Assembly: GCA_013286765.1 (NCBI GenBank)
Contig: JABDFB010000033.1
Location: 1-20,769, forward strand
Direction of reading: 5' to 3'
Length of the DNA: 20,769 bases
From: Deltaproteobacteria bacterium
Lineage (GTDB): Bacteria > Bdellovibrionota > UBA1018
Shown: in pieces, positions 8,188-15,747 of the stretch
Layout of the letters: each line of letters starts with the position of its first letter
How positions within the stretch are numbered: the stretch's first letter is position 1
Notes under the pieces: generated by a model
The model's input: only the letters and a program-made list of their open reading frames with translations
What the model was told of the DNA's origin: nothing
Database searches by the model: none
Translations under genes and position numbers: made by a program

Positions 8188-9888
8188 TCAATTCTCCAGC
8201 GTTAAAGTTAAGGCTTCTTCTAAAGTGGTGACGCCCGCTGCTACTTTTTCTAGAGCTGCTTCTCGGAGCGTCTCCATCCCTTCAGACACCGCCTGTTTTC
8301 TCAGTTCAAGTACACTTGCCCCTTTTAAAACCTGCTCTTTCAATGTTGTACTAAAATCCATGACTTCATAAATAGCCACACGACCCTTGTAGCCAGTCTG
8401 ATTGCACTTCGAACAACCTTTACCTTTAAACGTCTTCAAACTTTTTGCTACATCTTCACTAAAACCAACTTGTGCCAGTCTTTCTACTGGAACAGAGACT
8501 TCTATTTTACAGCTGGTACAGATGGTCCTAAGTAGGCGTTGTGCCACAATAGTATTGACTGAACCTACAACCAAGAAAGGCTCTAGTCCCATATTCATTA
8601 GTCGAATGATTGTACTTGGAGCATCATTTGTATGTACGGTCGATAGAACTAGATGTCCAGTAAGTGCCGCTTGAACAGCCACCTCGGCCGTTTCAAAATC
8701 TCGAATCTCACCCACTAAAATTACGTCAGGGTCTTGTCGAAGCAGAGCGCGAAGGATACTTGCGAAAGTAAGGCCGATTTCTTTATGAACTTGAACCTGG
8801 TTGATACCTTCCAGATTGTATTCAACTGGATCCTCAGCGGTCGAAATATTATCCGTAATTTTATTCAAATCAGAAATAGCTGAGTAAAGCGTAGTCGTCT
8901 TACCACTACCTGTAGGGCCTGTAACTAGCACCATCCCATTAGGCGAATAGATACCCTTTTTGAATGTTTCAAGTTGATTTTGCTCGAAACCAAGCTTGAG
9001 CAAATCCAGTTGTAGATTGCTTTTGATGAGGGATCTTAGAACGATCTTCTCGCCAAATAGTGTCGGAATACTGTTAACACGAAAATCGACTTCGACTCCG
9101 TTGATTCTTAACTTAATTCGACCGTCCTGAGGAATTCTGGACTCTGCAATATCCATTCGAGACATAATTTTAAAACGAGCCGTTACGGCGCGTTTCATTT
9201 CAAGCGGAACCTGTGCGATCTCCAATAAGATGCCATCCACTCGCATTCTGACCCGGCATCTCTTTTCGTAAGGCTCCAAATGAATATCGCTGGCGCCTCT
9301 CCTAAGTGCCTCACCGAGGACGCTGTTGACAAATTGAATCACGGGCGCGTCTTCCTCGGCCAATCCTGTATCGATTTCATGCACTTGCACAAGCTCAAGT
9401 GCTACGTTTTCTTGGACACTCTCCTTGTCCTTTTGGAAAGTCTCAATTGCAGCTCCAAACGCAGCAGCATTCCCGTAATATTTCTGTATTGCTGCGTCGA
9501 ATGCTGAGTAAGTAGTCAAGACCGCTTCGACTTGCATTTTTACAACGTATTTTAAATTTTCGAGTGAAGTTAGAAAGGTCGGATCGCACAACGCTACGAC
9601 CAGGGTTCCTTTATTAGCCTGTATTGGAATACACTGGCTCTTCCGCACCAAATCCAATGGAACTAACCGAATAATCTCCGGACTGATCTCAAATTTCGTA
9701 ATGTTGACACTGGGCAAGCCAAATTTTTGACATAAATATTGTAGGAGCTTTTGATCTGCAATGTACTTTTTTTCAATTAAATAACGGATATGACTCTTGC
9801 CTGATTTGGCAGTTTCTACTGCTTCGTTAAACTGTGTTTGTGTAATAATTTTGTCTTTCGCCAAAATTTCGGCAAGCTGCCGCGACAT
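8188..9888 (-). CDS. pilB: Type IV pilus extension ATPase PilB
   Basis: This hexameric motor polymerises pilin into the fibre. The 566 aa contain an N-terminal T2SSE-N/MshEN-like domain (about 1-140), then the GspE-type ATPase core. The core has Walker A GPTGSGKTT (324-332), Asp box STAEDPVEY (349-357), Walker B DVILVGEIRD (388-397) and His box GHLVLSTVHTND (411-422). A tetracysteine zinc site, C457xxC460 and C492xxC495, is typical of PilB/GspE and absent from PilT. The N-terminal motif LAEILAKDKIITQTQ only loosely matches the c-di-GMP-binding MshEN consensus, so nucleotide sensing is uncertain. A strong Shine-Dalgarno (GGGGGAG) precedes the ATG. It lies 60 nt after ribF and heads pilB-pilT-pilC. 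Confidence 0.97.
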   Translation of the reverse strand: MSRQLAEILAKDKIITQTQFNEAVETAKSGKSHIRYLIEKKYIADQKLLQYLCQKFGLPSVNITKFEISPEIIRLVPLDLVRKSQCIPIQANKGTLVVALCDPTFLTSLENLKYVVKMQVEAVLTTYSAFDAAIQKYYGNAAAFGAAIETFQKDKESVQENVALELVQVHEIDTGLAEEDAPVIQFVNSVLGEALRRGASDIHLEPYEKRCRVRMRVDGILLEIAQVPLEMKRAVTARFKIMSRMDIAESRIPQDGRIKLRINGVEVDFRVNSIPTLFGEKIVLRSLIKSNLQLDLLKLGFEQNQLETFKKGIYSPNGMVLVTGPTGSGKTTTLYSAISDLNKITDNISTAEDPVEYNLEGINQVQVHKEIGLTFASILRALLRQDPDVILVGEIRDFETAEVAVQAALTGHLVLSTVHTNDAPSTIIRLMNMGLEPFLVVGSVNTIVAQRLLRTICTSCKIEVSVPVERLAQVGFSEDVAKSLKTFKGKGCSKCNQTGYKGRVAIYEVMDFSTTLKEQVLKGASVLELRKQAVSEGMETLREAALEKVAAGVTTLEEALTLTLEN

Positions 9889-9945
9889 ACTTCTCCCCCG
9901 TCTTCTTGGTCGCTCTATTCTCGATGTTGAGCTGTTAAATGGAAT

Positions 9946-9958
9946 TTGTCAATGACAA
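9946..9958. promoter_or_regulatory. pilB: Perfect 13-bp palindrome at the ribF stop, upstream of pilB, with a consensus -35 hexamer
   Basis: TTGTCA-A-TGACAA is a perfect palindrome spanning the last two codons of ribF and its TGA. On the minus strand it contains TTGACA (9952-9947), a perfect -35 hexamer. A weak -10 (CAACAT, 9929-9924) lies 17 nt further on, about 40 nt before pilB. This could be a pilB promoter overlapped by an operator. The poor -10 and the coding overlap keep confidence low. Confidence 0.3.
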
Positions 9959-10920
9959 GGAAGTTTCGCTGTAAGAAGGATCTCTTTTGCCCGACTTACA
10001 TCATTTTGTATCTGAGTTTTTAGCGCATCTACGCCAGGAAATTTCTGCTCACCTCTCAGGCGATCGATTAATTTCACATCTATTATTGAACCATATAGAT
10101 CCAACGTCACATCAAATAAATGCGTCTCTATCAATGCAGAAGCGGCATCCTGGCCGGTGTTTGGGCCTTTGGGCAGATCCCGGAAGGTCGGGCGAATTCC
10201 GATATTTGTAACACTCGGGTAAACCTCTCCTTCAAACATTGCCGTCGATGCGTAGACGCCAAATGGGACAACTAACTTATTCTCCAGCTTAAAATTAGCC
10301 GTAGGAAAACCCAGCTTTTTTCCTCTGCCGTCGCCATGGATAACCATTCCCTGATACGAGAAGGGCCTGCCCATGAGTCTAGACGCTTTTGCTACATCGC
10401 CTGCGAAGAGAAAATTTCGAATCCGTGTGCTGGAAGCAAGCTCGCCCTGAACGCTCTCTTGGTGAACCACTTCCAATTCCACGCCCGACTTAGGACATAG
10501 CGTCTTAAGAAGCTCCAAGTCACCACGCCGTCCGCTACCAAAACCAAAGTCATATCCCACGATGACAGAGTGGACATTTAGCCTTTTGAGAATTATTTTA
10601 AAAAATGCGTCTGGGTCAATTTCCGAGAATTTTTTATCGAATGGCTCCTCAATCACACAATCAATTCCAAGATCTTCAAAGATTCTCAATTTTTCATCGT
10701 ATGAGGTAATCAATTGGACCGGAACTTCAGGCTTCAATACTACTTGGGGATGCGGTCGAAAAGTATAAACGATGCTTTGAGCACCTACCGCTCTGGCCTT
10801 TTGGATGGCTAATTTAAGAATTTTTTGGTGTCCCAGGTGGACTCCATCGAAGTTGCCAATGGAAATTACTGATCTTTTTGAAGCCTGGTCTAGAGTGTTA
10901 AATCCGCGATAAACTATCAT
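9949..10920 (-). CDS. ribF: Bifunctional riboflavin kinase / FAD synthetase RibF
   Basis: This enzyme phosphorylates riboflavin to FMN and adenylylates FMN to FAD in the cytoplasm. The 323-aa length is normal. The N-terminal FAD synthetase domain has the nucleotidyltransferase motif GNFDGVHLGHQ (22-32), VIVGYDFGFGSGRRGD (119-134) and SSTRIRNFL (173-181). The C-terminal kinase domain begins with GMVIHGDGRGKKLGFPTANF, which includes the PTAN nucleotide/metal motif (206-209), and contains VTNIGIRPTF. It follows the YkgJ-type gene by 17 nt and has no obvious Shine-Dalgarno. It is a housekeeping gene placed upstream of the pilus motors, and nothing in its sequence suggests a pilus role. Confidence 0.96.
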   Translation of the reverse strand: MIVYRGFNTLDQASKRSVISIGNFDGVHLGHQKILKLAIQKARAVGAQSIVYTFRPHPQVVLKPEVPVQLITSYDEKLRIFEDLGIDCVIEEPFDKKFSEIDPDAFFKIILKRLNVHSVIVGYDFGFGSGRRGDLELLKTLCPKSGVELEVVHQESVQGELASSTRIRNFLFAGDVAKASRLMGRPFSYQGMVIHGDGRGKKLGFPTANFKLENKLVVPFGVYASTAMFEGEVYPSVTNIGIRPTFRDLPKGPNTGQDAASALIETHLFDVTLDLYGSIIDVKLIDRLRGEQKFPGVDALKTQIQNDVSRAKEILLTAKLPCH

Positions 10921-10937
10921 ATTAAATCAAGGAAGCA

Positions 10938-11270
10938 TCAATCAAACTTGAACCCGCATTTATCGATTTCAGAATCTATTGCGTCGAAAGGATAGGTTCG
11001 ACAATTAGTGGGTCGAAGATCTCCATAGATTCGACAATAGGGCAAATTTTGGCCGTCTCTGCCAAGAAACGGACACTTGAAGACTAACTCACAGCATAAT
11101 CCACAACGATGGCAATCGCCTTTTCGTTTCTCAATGATGGACTGCTCAATATATTGGGGACGGAACAAACCCAAGAAGAGTCTGCGAAACTTCCTTAGTA
11201 CCTGCCCTAATAAATTCCGTTCGAGGACCTTATGGTCGTACCAGCCCCGAACCCAAGCTTTCCATTTCAT
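10938..11270 (-). CDS. YkgJ/UPF0153-family cysteine-cluster protein
   Basis: A small protein of 110 aa with a basic amphipathic N-terminus (about 1-50) and a cysteine-rich C-terminal half. The cluster C53xxC56xxC59C60 (CHRCGLCC) is followed by Cys66, Cys79, Cys90 and Cys105, in the order seen in the putative zinc- or iron-chelating YkgJ family, including the CRIYGDLRPTNCRTYPF signature. The exact biochemical role of the family is not established. An in-frame TAA lies four codons upstream of the first ATG (11270), so the start cannot be much earlier, and no Shine-Dalgarno is visible. Together with the adjacent promoter this suggests a leaderless or very short-leader message. It is likely co-transcribed with ribF. 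Confidence 0.85.
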   Translation of the reverse strand: MKWKAWVRGWYDHKVLERNLLGQVLRKFRRLFLGLFRPQYIEQSIIEKRKGDCHRCGLCCELVFKCPFLGRDGQNLPYCRIYGDLRPTNCRTYPFDAIDSEIDKCGFKFD

Positions 11271-11278
11271 TACAAGAC

Positions 11279-11307
11279 ATTAGCCATAGACTGATACTAA
11301 ACGTCAA
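11279..11307 (-). promoter_or_regulatory. Candidate sigma-70-type promoter for the YkgJ-type gene and ribF
   Basis: Minus-strand TTGACG (11307-11302) matches the -35 consensus at 5 of 6 bases. After a 17-nt spacer comes GCTAAT (11284-11279), which matches the last four bases of TATAAT. Transcription would begin about 11272, nearly at the ATG (11270), giving an almost leaderless transcript. The -35 begins 6 nt outside the long inverted repeat. Confidence 0.4.
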
Positions 11308-11313
11308 GAATTT

Positions 11314-11448
11314 TGAGGGACCCCTGGGCTAGCAGGCCATTTCATTGGTGCCGAGATTCGTAACAGCCATGGATGGCGAAAGTTACGAAAGACATGAAGT
11401 CTGTTCTCGGCACCAATGAAATGGCCTGCTAGCCCAGGGAGTCCCTCA
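11314..11448. repeat. 135-bp element: near-perfect 43/44-bp inverted repeat enclosing two smaller hairpins
   Basis: The left arm (11314-11356) starts TGAGGGACCCCTGGG and ends GTGCCGAGA. The right arm (11405-11448) is its reverse complement except for a one-base length difference where the left reads GACCCCT and the right, inverted, reads GACTCCCT. The 48-nt centre folds again: TTCGTAAC (11357-11364) pairs with GTTACGAA (11382-11389) around an inner GCCA-TGGA-TGGC hairpin, and AGAC (11390-11393) pairs with GTCT (11399-11402). The result is a long stem capped by a branched head. There is no reading frame, no clear target-site duplication and no T-tract on either side, so it is not a standard intrinsic terminator. 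A MITE or structured interspersed repeat is my best guess. It lies between glnN and the YkgJ-type gene. Confidence 0.9.
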
Positions 11449-11494
11449 CGATCCGACATATATAGTACCAGCGCGTTAGGGAGGTCTTGTAACG

Positions 11495-13708
11495 CTAGCT
11501 CAAGAACAACATTTCGCGGTATTTCGGCATGGGCCAGTAGTCATCCGCAACGACCAACTCAAGATCGTCCGAGATTTTCCTAATCTCGTGCATTACGGCG
11601 GACATTTGTACGGAGAGAAGCCTGGCCTTTTCTTCTTCACTCGGTTGGTTTTCAATCTTATTGATCAACTTATCCATCTCGTTTTGAGAAAATTGCAGTC
11701 CAGAAATCAATTTCGCAAGATGATTGATGATTTCGATTTGTGGCACTTCTACCGAGACCATTTTTGCAGCATGGGCGGATTCAACTAAATCCTTATAATA
11801 GGCGAGCGCACCGGGAATGATTTGAGTTCTAATAATCGACTTAAGTGTGTCTGCTTCGATCATCATATTCTTAATAAAGCGTTCCAGTCTCACGTGGTAC
11901 CGAGAGATAAGCTCCCGTTCGGTATAGATTCCTAAACGGGTTAACATTTCTTTAGACTTTGGCTGCACCAGCTCTTCCAGAGCCTCAGGGGTCTTTCTCA
12001 GGTGGGGAAGTGCCCTTTTTTCAGCCTCATTTACCCAGTCCGTGGAGTAGTTATTTCCCTCAAAGCGGATCGCCCGAGTCTCCGTGATGGTTTCCCGAAT
12101 GACACTCAAAACGGCGGACTCATTATTTTTCGATGTCTTGCTCTTCGCTTTCACTGCTTTAGTAAGATCGGAAAAAGCATCAGCAACAGCCGCATTCAAT
12201 AGCGTAATCGGAAACGCTGTCGAAGCGGAAGCTCCAACAGCCCGAAACTCAAACTTATTTCCCGTAAAGGCAAACGGCGATGTTCTATTCCGATCAGTAT
12301 TGTCTCTCATTACTTCAGGAAGTTTGCTTACACCAAGACGCAAAACTGCTGCTTCGACGTTAGGCTCAGATTCTCTGCCATTTTCGATTACGTCTAGAAT
12401 CTTACTTAAATAGTCTCCTAAAAAGACTGAAATGATAGCGGGTGGTGCTTCGTTTGCTCCTAAACGATGATCGTTACCAGACGACGCTATTCCTGCCCGC
12501 AACAGGCCTGCGTGCTTATGAACCCCCTTCAGCACACCCGTTAGCATGAGAAGAAATCTTAAATTCTGATGAGGTGTTTGCCCCGGATCCAGTAAGTTGT
12601 CGCCACTTTCATTAATCATCATTGACCAGTTGTTGTGCTTTCCACTGCCATTAATTCCAGCGAATGGCTTCTCATGGAAAAGAACAGTAAATCCATGGCG
12701 CTGAGCAATCTTTCTCAAAATTTCCATAGTCAGCTGGTTGTGATCGGTCGCAATATTTGCTTCCTCAAATATCGGCGCGCATTCAAATTGAGAAGGAGCG
12801 ACTTCATTGTGCCGCGTTTTGAGAGGTACACCTAATTTGTATAATTCATATTCCACTTCCGTCATACAGGCCTGTACTCTGGCAGGAATACTTCCGAAAT
12901 AATGATCCTCAAGCTGTTGGCCCTTAGGAGGCTGTCCTCCCACTAAAGTACGCCCCGTCATCATTAAATCGGGTCTCAAATGATAAAAACTCCGATCAAT
13001 CAGAAAATATTCTTGCTCGGCTCCCAGTGTGGAAACAACTCTCTTGGCGCTAGTTTCTCCAAGGCAGTGAAGCAGCTCACACGCTTTTTGTGAAAGAACT
13101 TCCATGCTTCTCAGCAATCCGGTTTTTTCATCCAGGGCATCGCCATAGTAGCTTATAAATACGGATGGAATACAAAGCGTCTTTCCATTTGCGTGTTCCA
13201 TAATAAATACTGAGCTGGAGGGATCCCACGCTGTATACCCGCGAGCCTCGAAGGTCGTTCGCATTCCGCCGGAGGGAAAGCTAGAAGCATCGGGCTCACT
13301 CTGAATAAGCTGCGACCCGGAAAAACGTTCTAATATGCGATTGTCTTTGTCGAAACTGATAAAAGCGTCGTGCTTTTCAGCTGTGAGGCCCGTTTGAGGT
13401 TGAAACCAGTGACAGAAATGAGTAGCGCCTCGAGAAAGAGCCCAGTCTTTAAAGGCATTGGCAACCGCGTTCGCCACTTCAAGATCCAGTTTCTTGCCAC
13501 TTTCAATAGTAGAAATCAGCCTAACGTAAACATCTCTCGGAAGCTTTTCTTTCATCTTGTGAATATCGAAGGTGTTGACTCCATAAAATTCAGAGATTTT
13601 AAGCCTCTTTCCCTGTTCGTCCCTCGGCGGATCAAATTTTCTCGGTACTCGAGAACCAATTTCTCTAATTGCTTCAAAGCGCGATCTCGCTCCTGTGCCC
13701 ATTGTCAT
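11495..13708 (-). CDS. glnN: Type III glutamine synthetase (GSIII, GlnN)
   Basis: This enzyme makes glutamine from glutamate, ammonia and ATP. The 737-aa length and the N-terminal FYGVNTFDIHKMKEKLP are characteristic of the GSIII family, not the roughly 470-aa GSI. Active-site motifs are present: metal-ligand E231QE233 in LGAEQEYFLID, the substrate motif GINGSGKHNNWSM (351-363), NDHRLGANEAPPAI (412-425), NRTSPFAFTGNKFEFRAVG (474-492). The C-terminal about 150 residues form the helical extension typical of GSIII. A strong Shine-Dalgarno (AAGGAG) stands 9 nt before the ATG at 13708. It appears to be monocistronic, with 113 nt upstream and 224 nt downstream before the next gene. No GlnB or Ntr gene is nearby, and adenylylation control as in GSI is not expected. 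Confidence 0.95.
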   Translation of the reverse strand: MTMGTGARSRFEAIREIGSRVPRKFDPPRDEQGKRLKISEFYGVNTFDIHKMKEKLPRDVYVRLISTIESGKKLDLEVANAVANAFKDWALSRGATHFCHWFQPQTGLTAEKHDAFISFDKDNRILERFSGSQLIQSEPDASSFPSGGMRTTFEARGYTAWDPSSSVFIMEHANGKTLCIPSVFISYYGDALDEKTGLLRSMEVLSQKACELLHCLGETSAKRVVSTLGAEQEYFLIDRSFYHLRPDLMMTGRTLVGGQPPKGQQLEDHYFGSIPARVQACMTEVEYELYKLGVPLKTRHNEVAPSQFECAPIFEEANIATDHNQLTMEILRKIAQRHGFTVLFHEKPFAGINGSGKHNNWSMMINESGDNLLDPGQTPHQNLRFLLMLTGVLKGVHKHAGLLRAGIASSGNDHRLGANEAPPAIISVFLGDYLSKILDVIENGRESEPNVEAAVLRLGVSKLPEVMRDNTDRNRTSPFAFTGNKFEFRAVGASASTAFPITLLNAAVADAFSDLTKAVKAKSKTSKNNESAVLSVIRETITETRAIRFEGNNYSTDWVNEAEKRALPHLRKTPEALEELVQPKSKEMLTRLGIYTERELISRYHVRLERFIKNMMIEADTLKSIIRTQIIPGALAYYKDLVESAHAAKMVSVEVPQIEIINHLAKLISGLQFSQNEMDKLINKIENQPSEEEKARLLSVQMSAVMHEIRKISDDLELVVADDYWPMPKYREMLFLS

Positions 13709-13740
13709 TGTGGAGTCTCCTTGTATTCAGTTTTCAATTG

Positions 13741-13766
13741 AGAGGGGGACGCTATGCCAACCCTCT
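13741..13766 (-). promoter_or_regulatory. glnN: Possible hairpin in the glnN leader
   Basis: On the minus strand AGAGGG pairs with CCCTCT around a 14-nt loop, ending about 33 nt upstream of the glnN start. It could be part of the 5' untranslated leader or an operator. A TATAAG hexamer (minus strand, around 13776-13771) lies just upstream and might be a -10 box, but no -35 is evident. The stem is short, so this is only a suggestion. Confidence 0.25.
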
Positions 13767-13821
13767 AGCTCTTATATCGGAAGTGAGAGACATTAGCTAG
13801 CGTTCGCCTAGGTCCGCCGCT

Positions 13822-15747
13822 TCAACGTAGATTTGAAATCGCTCGGAAAATCTCTTCCGCGTCATTTAACTTTTTTGGTAACTCGATCCAAGCGGGAGAC
13901 TTCTCAGCCGCCTCCTGATGAGAATATTGAACAGATTCTGCAAATTCGTACAAACTTGCGAGTTGCTGCCAGATCTCCGGCTTTACCCCACACTGCAGTA
14001 AAAAGTTCTCTAGTTCTAGTCTGGAGAGTCCCTGGACATGAACACCAAATTTATGATCCAAAAATCGCGAAAATGCATCCATAAGATCATCATAAATTTG
14101 CACAATCTGGTCATTTGTACTGGGCGCACCACCATGCGCACCGGACCCACCGGATTCTTTGGAGAGTTGTCTGAGCTTTTGAAGAGTTTGTTCAAACTCT
14201 GCGTGCGGAGAAGGACCTTTTGTTCGAGCCTGCTCTCTTTTTCGCCTAATACTATCTATTCCGATGAGACTGATAAAAGCTGCGAAAACGCCTGCAAAAG
14301 CCCAGTAGAAGAGACGCCAAAGATGAAAGGGAGTTTTGCTAAGCCCTGTTTCATCTGGTAATTTAAACCCGCGTGGTTCTTCAGACGGGTGATTCGAAGG
14401 AACGGTTGTAACATTCCGATTCTCAATTTCTTCGGGAGATTTTTGAGAAGGCAAAATATTGAGAATGACCGGCTCAGTGGACCTCTTATAGTAAATTTTC
14501 TCATCCGGATCAAAAAAGGAAAATTCCACTCCGGGTAAAGTAAACGATCCTGTGCGGCGCGGAATAAATAGGATTTCAAAAATTTTCTCACTCAATCCGG
14601 ACTTACTATTTTGAGATCGCCCTTTAGACTCAAATAGCTCAATTCCGTCTGGCAAATTTAGTTTAGGACTATTGATTGCCGAAATATTGCCTTGACCCTC
14701 GACCTTTAGCGTAAGTGTGACGGCTTCATCCTGGCGAACTTCATATTTGTCGATAGCCGAAACCACTGAGAATTTTCCTACCCCTCCACTAAAATCTGCC
14801 GGTCGACCATTCTCAGGAAGAGGTGTTATATGAATGGTAACTTTCTCACTTTCGGAAGCCCCATTTTTCGGGACAAGTTGCTGGAAAAATCCAAAAAAAG
14901 GATCCTCATCATCGATAGCGGGCTCTTGAGGTTTTGAGTAATAGGAAAACTTAATCGACATCGGATCAATTTCTAAATTTCCATCCTGGAGTGGGTAGGC
15001 AGCATATCTCGCCAATAGTGTCCTTTGATATGGAACGCCGTTCACCTTAACCTCTTCCACTTGATAGCGCTGACTAACCAGAGGAACATCTAAGTCCTCT
15101 CTTAAAAATCCCGGCAGCGAAGGGAATTTATCTAGTTGTAGATTAAAAATTCTTACTCGATGATAAACATAATAGCTCACGACAATTTGTTGGCCCTTAT
15201 AGGCGGCCTTCCTAGAAACTTCGGCACGAACAAATACGGGCTTTCCTAAACCAACATCGCTGTCATCATCATATCGACGACTAGGAGAGTTAGCGTTATT
15301 GGAATTACCGCCCGCACTAGACGACACCACCCGGACAGTGATGTCCGGTGCGCGTAGAATTTTTCCGCCCGTATTTAACTGGATTTTCGAAATCTTAAGA
15401 AGACCTAGTTTGGTGGGTCTAAGAACTTTGGTAAAGAGATTTTTTCTAGTTACTTGAAAACGACCACTATTCGAATCGTAATGCGACTCAACCGAAATGG
15501 ATTTGTAATCATTGAGAACTTGAAAATCTGACGCCTCAAACGAAGGCTCCGTTGAACCAGATTGATCTTCCGATCGAATCGTTATGCGAAGCGCAACGGT
15601 TCCACTCAGCGGAATCTCCCGTCGATCAACACTTGCCGAGAAATCAACGTCGGCCATCGCACTCTTTGCGGCAAGAATAGCAACAAGCCCGAACGCCGCA
15701 ACTCTCTTACTCTTACCAATCTTTTGTACGTTGAATTGTTTTAGCAT
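13822..15747 (-). CDS. batD: BatD-like membrane protein (oxygen-tolerance family)
   Basis: A Bat operon protein with a large periplasmic part. From the chosen start there is a signal peptide with basic n-region KIGKSKR, hydrophobic core and SAMA/DVDF cleavage site at about 32. Beta-rich domains typical of BatD follow (VALRITIRSEDQSGS, PVFVRAEVSRKAAYKGQQIVVSYYVY, VTLTLKVEGQGNISAI). A transmembrane helix lies near FHLWRLFYWAFAGVFAAFISLIGI, then a basic stretch and a cytoplasmic helical tail. The frame is open to an ATG at 15816, but the ATG at 15747 puts the signal peptide at the N-terminus and reduces overlap with batB/C from 104 to 35 nt. It is the last gene of the Bat operon. Family function is poorly defined; a role in envelope homeostasis is inferred. 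Confidence 0.88.
   Translation of the reverse strand: MLKQFNVQKIGKSKRVAAFGLVAILAAKSAMADVDFSASVDRREIPLSGTVALRITIRSEDQSGSTEPSFEASDFQVLNDYKSISVESHYDSNSGRFQVTRKNLFTKVLRPTKLGLLKISKIQLNTGGKILRAPDITVRVVSSSAGGNSNNANSPSRRYDDDSDVGLGKPVFVRAEVSRKAAYKGQQIVVSYYVYHRVRIFNLQLDKFPSLPGFLREDLDVPLVSQRYQVEEVKVNGVPYQRTLLARYAAYPLQDGNLEIDPMSIKFSYYSKPQEPAIDDEDPFFGFFQQLVPKNGASESEKVTIHITPLPENGRPADFSGGVGKFSVVSAIDKYEVRQDEAVTLTLKVEGQGNISAINSPKLNLPDGIELFESKGRSQNSKSGLSEKIFEILFIPRRTGSFTLPGVEFSFFDPDEKIYYKRSTEPVILNILPSQKSPEEIENRNVTTVPSNHPSEEPRGFKLPDETGLSKTPFHLWRLFYWAFAGVFAAFISLIGIDSIRRKREQARTKGPSPHAEFEQTLQKLRQLSKESGGSGAHGGAPSTNDQIVQIYDDLMDAFSRFLDHKFGVHVQGLSRLELENFLLQCGVKPEIWQQLASLYEFAESVQYSHQEAAEKSPAWIELPKKLNDAEEIFRAISNLR

Noticed and set aside
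11357..11404. Integron attC-like site in the centre of the long inverted repeat (GTTACGAA)
   Set aside because: No paired R and L boxes with the attC spacing, no integrase and no gene-cassette arrangement.
11473..11495. Hairpin GCGTTA/TAACGC at the end of glnN as an intrinsic terminator
   Set aside because: The stem has only 6 bp, overlaps the stop codon and has no following T-run on the minus strand.
12084..12413. 109-aa plus-strand frame opposite glnN
   Set aside because: It is fully antisense to conserved GSIII coding sequence and is explained by the codon pattern of the real gene.
11491..13804. Ten-base inverted copies (AACGCTAGCT at 11491-11500 and AGCTAGCGTT at 13795-13804) flanking glnN as transposon ends
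   Set aside because: The match is short and contains a self-complementary core, no target duplication or transposase is present, and one copy overlaps the glnN stop codon. Chance is the simplest explanation.
13709..13821. Possible sigma-54 promoter before glnN (TTGGCATAGCGTCCCCC on the minus strand)
   Set aside because: The -24 GG is followed after 10 nt by CC, not the required GC, so the -12 element is missing.
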